The notes: generated from the sequence alone by a model not told the origin. A stretch of 10,233 nucleotides of DNA from Alphaproteobacteria bacterium (GCA_022822125.1 JAJECF010000028.1:1-10233); one strand, 5' to 3'. Shown: positions 1 through 6,811, counted from the first letter of the stretch. Program-made: numbers and translations.

Positions 1-227
1 CGCTCATGTCAGCGCCGATCCTCAACCCGCCGCAGTCCGGCATTCTCGGCATGCACAAGATCGAGGACCGCCCGGTCGCGGTGGACGGCAAGGTGGAGAT
101 CCGCCCGATGATGTATCTGGCGCTCTCCTACGACCACCGGATCATCGACGGGTCGGAGTCCGTCACCTTCCTGGTGCGCGTCAAGGAAGCGATCGAGAAT
201 CCCGAGCGGCTGCTGCTCGACGTCTGA
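1..227 (+). CDS. sucB: 2-oxoglutarate dehydrogenase E2 (dihydrolipoyl succinyltransferase), C-terminal part
   Basis: This is the 3' end of an acyltransferase (E2) gene that begins before the window; the reading frame is open from base 3. The protein would move the succinyl group from the lipoyl arm to CoA inside the 2-oxoglutarate dehydrogenase complex in the cytoplasm. Visible are the end of the catalytic domain, an INPPQS-like stretch (here [12 protein letters not shown]), [12 protein letters not shown], and the active-site motif HRIIDG. The catalytic His codon is at 135-137 and the Asp of the DG pair at 147-149. The ending PERLLLDV is typical of SucB/OdhB rather than the pyruvate dehydrogenase E2. 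lpdA (E3) starts 12 bases after the stop, which supports a sucAB-lpd operon. The ATG at 6 is internal, not a start. The assignment to the succinyl rather than another acyl form is from sequence style and is fairly sure. Confidence 0.88.
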   Translation, partial: LMSAPILNPPQSGILGMHKIEDRPVAVDGKVEIRPMMYLALSYDHRIIDGSESVTFLVRVKEAIENPERLLLDV

Positions 228-239
228 GGAGAGAACTCC

Positions 240-1649
240 ATGACCGACAGCTTCGATACCGTCGTCATCGGCGGCGGGCCGGGCGGCTATGTGGCGGCGA
301 TCCGGGCGGCGCAACTCGGCATGCGCACCGCCTGCGTCGAGAAGCGGGCGACGCTCGGCGGCACCTGCCTGAATGTCGGCTGCATTCCCTCCAAGGAACT
401 TCTGCACAGCACACACCTGTTCGAACAGGCGCAGCATAGTTTCGCCGGGCGCGGCATCGTGGCCCCCGGGGGCGTCGAGGTCGATCTGGCGGCGATGATG
501 GCCGGCAAGGACAAGGTGGTGCGCGACCTTACGAAAGGCATCGGCTTCCTCTTCCGCAAGAACAAGGTGGAGCATGTCGCGGGCACCGGCCGCATCGCCG
601 GGCCGGGCCGCGTCGAGGTCACTCCCGAAGACGGGGAGACCCGCACGCTGGAGGCTCGTAACATAATCGTCGCCACGGGGTCCGAGCCGGCGGGCTTGCC
701 GGGCATCGGGATCGACGAGCAGCGCGTCCTCTCCTCCACCGGCGCGCTTGCGCTCGAAGGCGTGCCGGAGCGCCTCGCGGTCATCGGCGGCGGCTATATC
801 GGGCTGGAGATGGCGGTTGTCTGGAGCCGCCTCGGCGCGAAGGTGACGGTGATCGAGTTCCTCGACCGCATCCTTCCCAACATGGACGGCGATGTGGCCA
901 AGGGGATGCACCGCATCCTGAAGAAGAAGGGCTTCGCCTTCATGCTCGGCCACAAGGTGACCGGCGCGACGACGGGCAAGGCAGGCGTGACGCTTTCGGT
1001 CGAGAAGCTGGCGTCGGGGGAAGCCTCGACCGTCGAGGCGGATGCGGTGCTGGTCGCGGTCGGGCGCCGGCCCTACACGGCAGGGCTCGGGCTGGAGAGC
1101 GTCGGCATCGAGACGGACGCGCAAGGGCGGATCGGGATCGACGAGCACTTCCGCACGAGCGCGGCGGGCGTCTATGCCATCGGCGATGTCGTGCGCGGGC
1201 CGATGCTGGCGCACAAGGCCGAGGACGAGGGCGCGGTCTGCGCCGAGATCATCGCCGGCCAGTCCGGCCATATCGACTACGACGCGATTCCGGGCGTGGT
1301 CTATACATGGCCGGAGGCGGCGGCCGTCGGCCGGACGGAGGAAGCGCTGAAGGAGGCAGGTGTCGACTACGCCGTCGGGCGCTTCCCGTTCCAGGCGAAC
1401 AGCCGGGCCCGCTGCAGCGGCGAGACCGAGGGCTTCGTGAAGATTCTGGCCGACAAGCGCACCGACCGGGTGCTCGGCGTTCATATCCTGGGCGCGGACG
1501 CGGGCACGATGATCGCCGAGGCGGCGCTGGCGATGGAGTTCGGCGCCTCGGCCGAGGACATCGCGCGAACCTGCCACGCCCACCCGACCCTGAACGAGGC
1601 GGTCAAGGAAGCGGCGCTCGCCGTGGACGGCCGCCCGATTCACGTTTGA
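240..1649 (+). CDS. lpdA: Dihydrolipoyl dehydrogenase (E3)
   Basis: FAD-dependent enzyme that reoxidises dihydrolipoamide with NAD+, as the E3 component of 2-oxoacid dehydrogenase complexes. The 469-aa length is normal for the family. In order: FAD-binding GGGPGG at residues 11-16; redox-active disulfide GGTCLNVGC with Cys43 and Cys48; NAD-binding GGGYIG at 183-188; second FAD motif YAIGDV at 312-317; and the C-terminal dimerisation domain with HAHPTLNE, where His448 and Glu453 form the catalytic dyad. All key residues are present, so it should be active. The start at 240 follows a GAGGAGAG ribosome-binding site at 226-233. It sits 12 bases after the E2 stop and 32 bases before the GST-like gene, in an apparent operon. 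Mercuric reductase or glutathione reductase are excluded by the cysteine spacing and the length. Confidence 0.96.
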   Translation: MTDSFDTVVIGGGPGGYVAAIRAAQLGMRTACVEKRATLGGTCLNVGCIPSKELLHSTHLFEQAQHSFAGRGIVAPGGVEVDLAAMMAGKDKVVRDLTKGIGFLFRKNKVEHVAGTGRIAGPGRVEVTPEDGETRTLEARNIIVATGSEPAGLPGIGIDEQRVLSSTGALALEGVPERLAVIGGGYIGLEMAVVWSRLGAKVTVIEFLDRILPNMDGDVAKGMHRILKKKGFAFMLGHKVTGATTGKAGVTLSVEKLASGEASTVEADAVLVAVGRRPYTAGLGLESVGIETDAQGRIGIDEHFRTSAAGVYAIGDVVRGPMLAHKAEDEGAVCAEIIAGQSGHIDYDAIPGVVYTWPEAAAVGRTEEALKEAGVDYAVGRFPFQANSRARCSGETEGFVKILADKRTDRVLGVHILGADAGTMIAEAALAMEFGASAEDIARTCHAHPTLNEAVKEAALAVDGRPIHV

Positions 1650-1681
1650 AACACGCCATTTCCGAAAGGAGGACCACCCGC

Positions 1682-2290
1682 ATGAAGCTCTACACATCCA
1701 TCGGGCCGAACCCGCATGTCGTGCGCATGTTCATGGCCGAGGCCGGTATCGAGGTGCCCGAGGAGAAGGTCGATATCCTCAAGGGCGTCAACCGGGAAGA
1801 CGAATATCTCTCGAAGAACCCGTCCGGCCAGAGCCCCTGCCTGGAACTCGACGACGGCAGCCATATCGCCGAGATCACGGCGATCTGCGAATATCTGGCG
1901 GACCGGCAGGGCGGCTCGCCGCTGATCGGCTCGACGCCGGAGGAGCGCGCCGAAACCCGGATGTGGACCCGCCGCGTCGATCTCAATATCTGCGAGCCGC
2001 TCGCCAGCGGCTTCCGCTACGGCGAGGGGCTGAGAATGTTCCAGAGCCGGATGCGCTGCCTGCCGGAGGCGTCCGACGGCCTGAAGGCCATCGCCCAGGA
2101 CAAGATCGCCTGGCTGGACGCGCAGATGGGCGACAGGCAGTTCCTCTGCGGCGACCGCATCAGCCTCGCCGACATCCTGCTCTACTGCTTCCTCGCCTTC
2201 GGCAAGACGGTCGGCCAGAACGTCGCGCCCGAGAACGGGAACGTGACCGCCTGGTTCGAGCGCATGGAGGCGCGCCCCACCTCCGCCTGA
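1682..2290 (+). CDS. Glutathione S-transferase family protein
   Basis: A 202-aa cytosolic GST-type protein. The N-terminal thioredoxin-like domain (about residues 1-75) has NPSGQSPCLELDDG at 47-59, where the cis-proline Pro52 sits, followed by AEITAICEYL at 63-72. Glu64 is in the usual glutathione-binding loop, but Ile65 replaces the common Ser. The helical C-terminal domain (about 88-202) carries the N-capping motif SLAD at 161-164, a hallmark of the fold. The start at 1682 is chosen because GAAAGGAGGA at 1664-1673 is a strong ribosome-binding site; the longer open frame upstream is only lpdA read out of frame. It lies 32 bases after lpdA, so is probably co-transcribed. Family substrates include xenobiotics and glutathione adducts; nothing here fixes the reaction, and a non-catalytic stress role is possible. 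Confidence 0.9.
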   Translation: MKLYTSIGPNPHVVRMFMAEAGIEVPEEKVDILKGVNREDEYLSKNPSGQSPCLELDDGSHIAEITAICEYLADRQGGSPLIGSTPEERAETRMWTRRVDLNICEPLASGFRYGEGLRMFQSRMRCLPEASDGLKAIAQDKIAWLDAQMGDRQFLCGDRISLADILLYCFLAFGKTVGQNVAPENGNVTAWFERMEARPTSA

Positions 2291-2296
2291 GCGGAG
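2281..2296 (+). terminator. Short hairpin over the GST stop codon, possible transcription end
   Basis: CTCCGC (2281-2286) pairs perfectly with GCGGAG (2291-2296) around a CTGA loop that contains the TGA stop. A second stem follows, GGCGGCC at 2308-2314 with GGCCGCC at 2323-2329. Neither has a clear T-run, so an intrinsic terminator is only a possibility. They are the best candidate for the end of the sucB-lpdA-GST transcript before the 143-base gap to the Rieske gene. Confidence 0.3.
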
Positions 2297-2433
2297 TTCA
2301 TGCCGGTGGCGGCCTGCCTGCGGGCCGCCCGTCGTCCCATGTCGGAAATCTGCAAGTGTTTGTTCGGCGGCAGGAAAATTTCGCCGGCGCACCCGAGTGA
2401 TCTTCGCCCCCGTTCTCGTGGCCGGGGGACGTC

Positions 2434-3549
2434 ATGGACCTGTCCCTGCATAGCATCATCGGCGCCCGCTCTCTTGGCGAGTTCGACGCGCCAACTCCCG
2501 TGGCGCGCGGGCTGCCCGCCGCGGCCTATACCAGCGAGGCCTTCTTCGCGCTCGAGAACGAACGGATTTTCGCCTCATCCTGGGTGTTCGCCGGCTTCGT
2601 GCATGAGCTGGCCCGGCCGGGCGACGCCGTTCCCGTCACCGTCGCGGGCCGGCCCGTGCTGCTGCTGCGCGACACGGCCGGCGGGATCAGGGCGTTCCAC
2701 AATGTCTGTCGCCACCGCTGCCTCAAGCTTGTGGACCGGCCCGGAAATCTCGGGCGGGCGATCCGCTGCCCCTACCACGCCTGGACATACGGGCTCGACG
2801 GCGGGTTGCGCGCCGCGCCTTATTTCGGCGGCCGCGAGCCGCGCGCCGCTCCGGCGGGCTTCGACCGCAGCGAGCACGGGCTGGCGGCGGTCCGCTCGGC
2901 GGCATGGCACGATTGGATTTTCGTCAATCTGGACGGCGCCGCGCCGCCGTTCGTGGAGTTCGTGGCCCCGCTCCGGAAGCGGCTCGGCGGGCTCGACCTC
3001 TCTCGGATGCAGCATCTCGCCACCATCGATTTCGGGGAGGTCGCCGCGAACTGGAAGCTCCTCATCGAGAACTTCATCGAGCCTTATCATGTGCAATTCG
3101 TGCATGCCCGCACCACCGACCAGCCGCTTGGCGACCATTACACGGTGAATGAACCGGGCTGCCTCGGCTGCGCCGTCGATGTCTCCCGCGAGGCGAGAAA
3201 GGCGGACGTCCTGTCGGAGGACTCGCGTTTCCTGACGCTGTTTCCGAACTTCGTGTTCGGGCTCTACCTGCCGGACCAGGTGGGCGTGCATCTCGACACG
3301 CCGCTGGCGCCGGGCCGCACGCTGCAGAGGCGCGCGATTTACAGCCTTGAACCGGGGCCCGTATCTGCGGAGCGCGCGGACCGGCTCGCGGCGCTCTGGC
3401 GGGAAGTGCATCGCGAAGACCACGCGATCTGCGAGCGGCTCCAGCAGGGGCGGGCGAGCGATGTGGCCGCGGCCGGCGGCGTGCTTTCGCCGGTCTGGGA
3501 GGACTCGGTGCGGAGTTTCCAGGACCTCGTGATCGAACGCCTGCGATAG
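2434..3549 (+). CDS. Rieske non-heme iron oxygenase, alpha (catalytic) subunit
   Basis: A 371-aa aromatic-ring-hydroxylating-type oxygenase subunit, cytoplasmic, that would use O2 and two electrons from a separate reductase. The N-terminal Rieske domain has C92-x-H94-x17-C112-x2-H115 (CRHR and CPYH), the full set of [2Fe-2S] ligands. The catalytic domain has NWKLLIENFIEPYHVQFVH at 206-224, with His219 and His224 as iron ligands and Glu216 in the position of the inter-subunit bridging acid (Asp in naphthalene dioxygenase). Asp329 in HREDHAICERLQ is the likely third iron ligand. The start at 2434 has GGGGGA at 2424-2429. Odd: Cys96 replaces the usual Gly after CRHR. The flavoprotein gene starts 82 bases downstream, suggesting an N-demethylation pair of the stachydrine/glycine-betaine/carnitine type. 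This is inference; aromatic substrates are not excluded. No reductase or beta subunit is adjacent. Confidence 0.9.
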   Translation: MDLSLHSIIGARSLGEFDAPTPVARGLPAAAYTSEAFFALENERIFASSWVFAGFVHELARPGDAVPVTVAGRPVLLLRDTAGGIRAFHNVCRHRCLKLVDRPGNLGRAIRCPYHAWTYGLDGGLRAAPYFGGREPRAAPAGFDRSEHGLAAVRSAAWHDWIFVNLDGAAPPFVEFVAPLRKRLGGLDLSRMQHLATIDFGEVAANWKLLIENFIEPYHVQFVHARTTDQPLGDHYTVNEPGCLGCAVDVSREARKADVLSEDSRFLTLFPNFVFGLYLPDQVGVHLDTPLAPGRTLQRRAIYSLEPGPVSAERADRLAALWREVHREDHAICERLQQGRASDVAAAGGVLSPVWEDSVRSFQDLVIERLR

Positions 3550-3631
3550 GCCGGCCGGCGTCTTCCGCGCTTGCCTGCCCCCTGCCGGTTTCGCCATGCT
3601 TCGCCGCGCCGAAACCGAGGGACCGCCGAGC

Positions 3632-5677
3632 ATGACCGGAAGCCGTTATCCCAACCTCCTCAAGCCGTTCCGCATCCGGCACGCGACCTTCAAGAATCGA
3701 CTGATGAGCACGAGCCACGCGCCGGGTTATGTCGAGGACAGGCACCCGAAGCAGCGCTACCAGCTCTATCACGAGGAGAAGGCGAAGGGCGGATTGGCGC
3801 TCACCATGTTCGGCGGGTCGTCCAATATCGCGCCGGACTCGCCCTCCGCCTTCGGCCAGATCTATATCGGCGACGACTCGATCATCCCCGTGTTGCGGAC
3901 GTTCTCGGCGCGCATCCACCGGCACGGCTGCGCCATCATGTGCCAGATGACCCATATGGGCCATCGCACGCTCTGGGATGTGGAGGACTGGCTGCCGCCC
4001 GTGGCGCCCTCGGTCGTGCGCGAGCCGGCGCACCGCTCCTTCCCGAAGGAAATGGACCGGGACGACATCCGCCGGGTCGTGCGCGCCTTCGGCGACGCGG
4101 CGCTGCGCTGCAAGCAGGGCGGGCTCGACGGCGCGGAGCTGCTCGCCTACGGCCATCTCATCCACCAGTTCTGGACGCCGCTGGTCAACAGGCGCACCGA
4201 CGAATATGGCGGCAGTCTGGAGAACCGGGCGCGCTTCGGCCTCGAAGTGCTTGAAGAGGTGCGGCGCCGGGTGGGCGAGGACTTCCTCGTCGGCATCCGG
4301 ATGATCGGCGATGAACTCAAGGAAGGCGGCCTCGGCCGGGAGGACTGCCTCGCGCTCGCGAAACTCTATGCCGACACCGGCTGGTGCGACTTCCTGAATG
4401 TCGTTGTCGGCCAGGTCGGCGACGAGCGCGGCCTGTCGCAATCCATCCCCACCATGGCCGGCCCGCTCGCGCCTTTCGTGGACATTGCGGCCGGGATCAA
4501 GCGCGAGACCGGCCTGCCGGTGTTCCACGCCACGCGCATCGCGGACCTGGCGACGGCGGAATACTGCGTGCGCGAGGACCTTGTGGACATGGTGGCGATG
4601 ACCCGCGCCCATATGGCGGACCCGCATATCGCGGCCAAGATGCTGCGCGGCGAGGAGGAGCGCATCCGCCCCTGCGTCGGCGCGGGCTACTGCCTCGACC
4701 GCATCTATACCGGGGCCGATGCGCTTTGCCTGCATAATCCGGCGACGGGGCGCGAGCGGGCGATGCCGCATGTCATCCGGCCGGGTCCCGGGCCGCAGCG
4801 CAAGGTCGTGGTGGTGGGCGCAGGGCCGGCCGGGCTGGAGGCGGCGCGCGTCTCGGCGCTCCGGGGGCATGAGGTCACCCTCTTCGAGGCCGCGAGCGCG
4901 CCCGGCGGCCAGATCGTGCTGGCGGCGCGGGCGCCGTGGCGCCGGGACCTGCTCGGCATCGCCCGGTGGCTGGCCGCCGAGGTCGAACATCTGGGCGCGT
5001 CCATACATTTCAACCGCTATGCCGAAGCGGCGGACATTCTGGCCGAAGCGCCGGACATCGTTGTCATCGCCACCGGCGGGGCGCCGAATACGGGCTGGGT
5101 CGAGGGCGGCGCGCATATCGCAAGCGTCTGGGACGTGCTCGGCGGCCATGTCGAGCCGGGCGCGGAAGTGCTGGTCTATGACGACCATGGCGACCACCAG
5201 GGCCCGAGCGCGGCGGCCTTCCTAGCCGCGCGCGGCTCGAAGGTGGAGCTCGCGACGCCGGACCGCATGGCCGCGCATGAGATCGGCGCCAGCAATTTTC
5301 CCGTCTATCTCGCCGATTTCTATGCGAAGGGTGTGCGCATGACGCCGGATCGCCGGCTCCGCCGGGTCGAGCGCGAAGGCAACCGGCTGCGCGCCACGCT
5401 CTGCAACATCTATGACGACGCCGAGGAAACCCGGCTGGTGGACCAGGTTGTCGTCGAGCACGGCACGCTGCCCAATGCGGCGCTGTTCGACGAGCTGCGC
5501 CCGCTCGCCCGGAACGGCGGGGAGCTGGACATCGACGCGCTCATTGCGGGCCGGCCGCAGCAGGGCGCATCGAACGCGGACGGCGCCTTCATGCTCTTCC
5601 GCGTCGGCGACGCCGTCGCCAGCCGCAATATCCACGCCGCCATCTACGACTCCCTGCGCCTCTGCAAGGATTTCTGA
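3632..5677 (+). CDS. FMN/FAD/Fe-S flavoprotein, trimethylamine dehydrogenase-like; possible N-methylproline or dimethylglycine demethylase
   Basis: A 681-aa protein of the Old Yellow Enzyme-fused class. Residues about 8-340 form an FMN TIM barrel, with HLIHQFWTPLVN at 175-186 and RRTDEYGGSLENR at 187-199. Residues 348-366 form the Fe-S segment. Residues about 390-681 bind FAD/dinucleotide, with VVVGAGPAGLEAAR (GxGxxG at 396-401). The size and order match trimethylamine dehydrogenase, dienoyl-CoA reductase, DgcA and rhizobial StcD-type N-methylproline demethylases. The Fe-S segment is C348-x2-A351-x2-C354-x11-C366, so the expected second cysteine is Ala. The start at 3632 is preferred over an in-frame ATG at 3596 because GAGGGA lies at 3617-3622 and MTGSRYPNLLKPFRI begins the barrel as in relatives. 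Being next to a Rieske gene favours removal of an N-methyl group as the second step after a betaine demethylase; the substrate is inferred only. Confidence 0.87.
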   Translation: MTGSRYPNLLKPFRIRHATFKNRLMSTSHAPGYVEDRHPKQRYQLYHEEKAKGGLALTMFGGSSNIAPDSPSAFGQIYIGDDSIIPVLRTFSARIHRHGCAIMCQMTHMGHRTLWDVEDWLPPVAPSVVREPAHRSFPKEMDRDDIRRVVRAFGDAALRCKQGGLDGAELLAYGHLIHQFWTPLVNRRTDEYGGSLENRARFGLEVLEEVRRRVGEDFLVGIRMIGDELKEGGLGREDCLALAKLYADTGWCDFLNVVVGQVGDERGLSQSIPTMAGPLAPFVDIAAGIKRETGLPVFHATRIADLATAEYCVREDLVDMVAMTRAHMADPHIAAKMLRGEEERIRPCVGAGYCLDRIYTGADALCLHNPATGRERAMPHVIRPGPGPQRKVVVVGAGPAGLEAARVSALRGHEVTLFEAASAPGGQIVLAARAPWRRDLLGIARWLAAEVEHLGASIHFNRYAEAADILAEAPDIVVIATGGAPNTGWVEGGAHIASVWDVLGGHVEPGAEVLVYDDHGDHQGPSAAAFLAARGSKVELATPDRMAAHEIGASNFPVYLADFYAKGVRMTPDRRLRRVEREGNRLRATLCNIYDDAEETRLVDQVVVEHGTLPNAALFDELRPLARNGGELDIDALIAGRPQQGASNADGAFMLFRVGDAVASRNIHAAIYDSLRLCKDF

Positions 5678-5741
5678 CCTCGCGTCCGCGCCCCCGGGAG
5701 CCGCCGGCGAAGATCCCGCGCCGGTTCTCATATGCCGTATC

Positions 5742-5770
5742 TGCAAAGCCATATACCATTCGTGTATAAC
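5742..5770 (+). promoter_or_regulatory. AT-rich island, possible promoter of the nuclease gene
   Basis: In otherwise GC-rich DNA, 5728-5770 is AT-rich. TATAAC at 5765-5770 resembles a -10 box, with only a weak CTGCAA at 5742-5747 seventeen bases upstream. A small inverted repeat, TATAC and GTATA around a 7-base centre, overlaps the -10 (within 5752-5769). It sits about 36 bases before the nuclease start and after the flavoprotein stop, so a separate promoter and operator here is plausible but unproven. Confidence 0.3.
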
Positions 5771-5805
5771 AGGCTCTCGAAGCGCCATGTCGAGGGCCTC
5801 GCGGG

Positions 5806-6273
5806 ATGGAAAGCGGCGCAAGACGCGGAGTGTTCCGGTTGGCGGCGGCCATCCTGGCGGCCTGCCTGCTGGCGCCGCCGCTTTCGGCAGCGGACTATGC
5901 CTGGCCCGTAACCCGTGTGATCGATGGCGACACGGTGAAGGTCGATGCCGGCGCGGACCTGCCGCCGGAACTCGCCTCGCTCTCCGTCCGGCTGCGCGGC
6001 GTCGACACGCCGGAGAAGGGCCGCCGCGCGAAATGCGAGGCCGAACGGCGGGCCGCCGCCGCCGCAACCGCCTTCGCCGAGGCGGCGATCGGCAGGGCGC
6101 GGCGCATCGTCGTCCGCGACCCCGCCTGGGGCAAATGGGGCGGCCGGGTCATCGCGGACCTCGTGCTGGACGGCGCATCGCTGTCGGCCGCCCTGCTCGA
6201 GGCCGGCCACGGCCGACCTTATGGCGGCGGCAAACGCAAGGGCTGGTGCCCGAACGATCTGGCCAGAAACTGA
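5806..6273 (+). CDS. Secreted thermonuclease (staphylococcal nuclease-fold) family protein
   Basis: A 155-aa protein with a charged start, a hydrophobic stretch at about residues 9-28 and an Ala-x-Ala-like site (PLSAAD), consistent with export to the periplasm or outside. The SNase core begins at WPVTRVIDGDTVKVD (33-47). Against staphylococcal nuclease, Arg62 (VRLRGVDTPE) matches Arg35, Glu70 matches Glu43, and Arg114 (KWGGRV) matches Arg87 with the one-residue shift common in bacterial homologues. Asp42, Asp66 and Thr67 match the calcium ligands. It ends in GWCPNDLARN. Nucleic-acid hydrolysis is the family function; the physiological role is unknown. It is separated from the flavoprotein by 128 bases with a possible own promoter. 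A remnant of a paralogue lies at 9959-10037. Confidence 0.85.
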   Translation: MESGARRGVFRLAAAILAACLLAPPLSAADYAWPVTRVIDGDTVKVDAGADLPPELASLSVRLRGVDTPEKGRRAKCEAERRAAAAATAFAEAAIGRARRIVVRDPAWGKWGGRVIADLVLDGASLSAALLEAGHGRPYGGGKRKGWCPNDLARN

Positions 6274-6376
6274 CCGCCCCCGCATCGGAGCGGCTGCGCC
6301 GGCTGCCGGGCGGAGCGTGGCGAGGCCTGCAAATGCGGCGTATATCCCTGTCTGTCCCGGCTGGGCGGTCTCGGTT

Positions 6377-6577
6377 ATGAGCACGATGAACAGTGAGGTC
6401 TATGCAGCGCTGATCGACGCCGGCGCCAGCGAAGACCGGGCGCGCGACGCGGCGAAATCGGTCGCGCCATGCGATACCGATATCGCTGAAATAAAGGCGA
6501 GCCTGTTGCTGCTCAAATGGATGGTCGGTTTTACCCTTGCATTCGTCGTCGCGATGACATGGCGCGCATTCGGGTGA
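6377..6577 (+). CDS. Small single-pass membrane protein, DUF1640/coiled-coil tail-like
   Basis: A 66-aa predicted protein. Residues 7-29 (EVYAALIDAGASEDRARDAA and on) resemble the N-terminal helix found in DUF1640-type proteins, which usually start with a KLKEAGxPExQA-like segment. DTDIAEIKASLLLLKW (33-48) is a short amphipathic linker, and residues about 45-62 are a hydrophobic membrane segment ending TWRAFG. Normal DUF1640 proteins are longer with an extended coiled coil, so this would be a compact form. Start is uncertain: ATG at 6377 or at 6386; only a weak GGGCGG (6363-6368) precedes. It follows the nuclease gene by 103 bases. Function is unknown. It could be a spurious ORF, but the helix-plus-membrane organisation argues for a real gene. 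Confidence 0.5.
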   Translation: MSTMNSEVYAALIDAGASEDRARDAAKSVAPCDTDIAEIKASLLLLKWMVGFTLAFVVAMTWRAFG

Positions 6578-6601
6578 CCCGATACCGGCGGCGGCGCTGT
6601 C

Positions 6602-6701
6602 ATACCAGCGGTCGTTGATCGGAACCGATGGCGCGGCGCCTCCCTGCCGTAGCCCCGCTCCTTTGTCCTCATCCCGAGTAGCGGCGCCAGCCGCGTATCG
6701 A
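6602..6701 (+). repeat. Dispersed intergenic repeat, copy 1
   Basis: Bases 6602-6683 match 10056-10137 in the same orientation without gaps, 74 of 82 identical by my count. Both copies begin sharply at ATACCA, and the bases before them do not match. The element contains small palindromes (TCGG-AA-CCGA, GGCGC-G-GCGCC). The tail 6672-6701 is also a perfect 30-base inverted match to 10204-10233. It holds no convincing ORF. It is probably a member of a genome-wide alphaproteobacterial palindromic repeat family. Confidence 0.85.
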
Positions 6702-6702
6702 A

Positions 6703-6750
6703 CCTCATCCTGAGTAGCGGCTGCGTCAGCAGGCGCTACTCAGGATGAGG
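6703..6750. repeat. Perfect 17-bp stem hairpin (palindromic repeat module)
   Basis: Arm CCTCATCCTGAGTAGCG at 6703-6719 is the exact reverse complement of 6734-6750. A G/G mismatch follows, then CTGC pairs with GCAG around a GTCA loop (6725-6728). The 48-base unit reuses the CTCATCCTGAGTAGCG word seen in both repeat copies. It lies between convergent genes (66-aa gene and dctM), so the transcript could act as a bidirectional terminator or RNA stabiliser. There is no T-run, so repeat module is the safer call. Confidence 0.8.
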
Positions 6751-6798
6751 AGAGGCGGGGACGCCGGGCGGCATTTACCCGTGAGTTTCAACCCGGCG

Positions 6799-6811
6799 CC
6801 GTTGGTATCAG
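6799..6811 (-). repeat. Inverted fragment of the repeat start
   Basis: CCGTTGGTATCAG is the exact reverse complement of CTGATACCAACGG at 10053-10065, the left edge of repeat copy 2. It sits 22 bases downstream of the dctM stop and merges into ATCAG-TC-CTGAT, a small hairpin. It may be the relic edge of an inverted repeat copy, and could help end dctM transcription. Confidence 0.5.

Noticed and set aside
9..1697. 562-codon minus-strand open frame opposite sucB and lpdA
   Set aside because: No family motifs, and composition typical of an antisense shadow; the plus-strand genes have complete catalytic motifs and ribosome-binding sites.
3074..5197. Long (707-codon) open frame on the minus strand opposite the flavoprotein gene
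   Set aside because: It has Arg/His/Ala-rich, low-information composition and no recognisable domain, and lies fully antisense to a convincing gene. It is a by-product of high GC at third positions.
6003..6577. Longer version of the 66-aa gene that extends back over the nuclease gene
   Set aside because: The upstream part is the nuclease gene read out of frame, rich in Arg/Pro/Ala. The recognisable protein begins only at 6377 or 6386.
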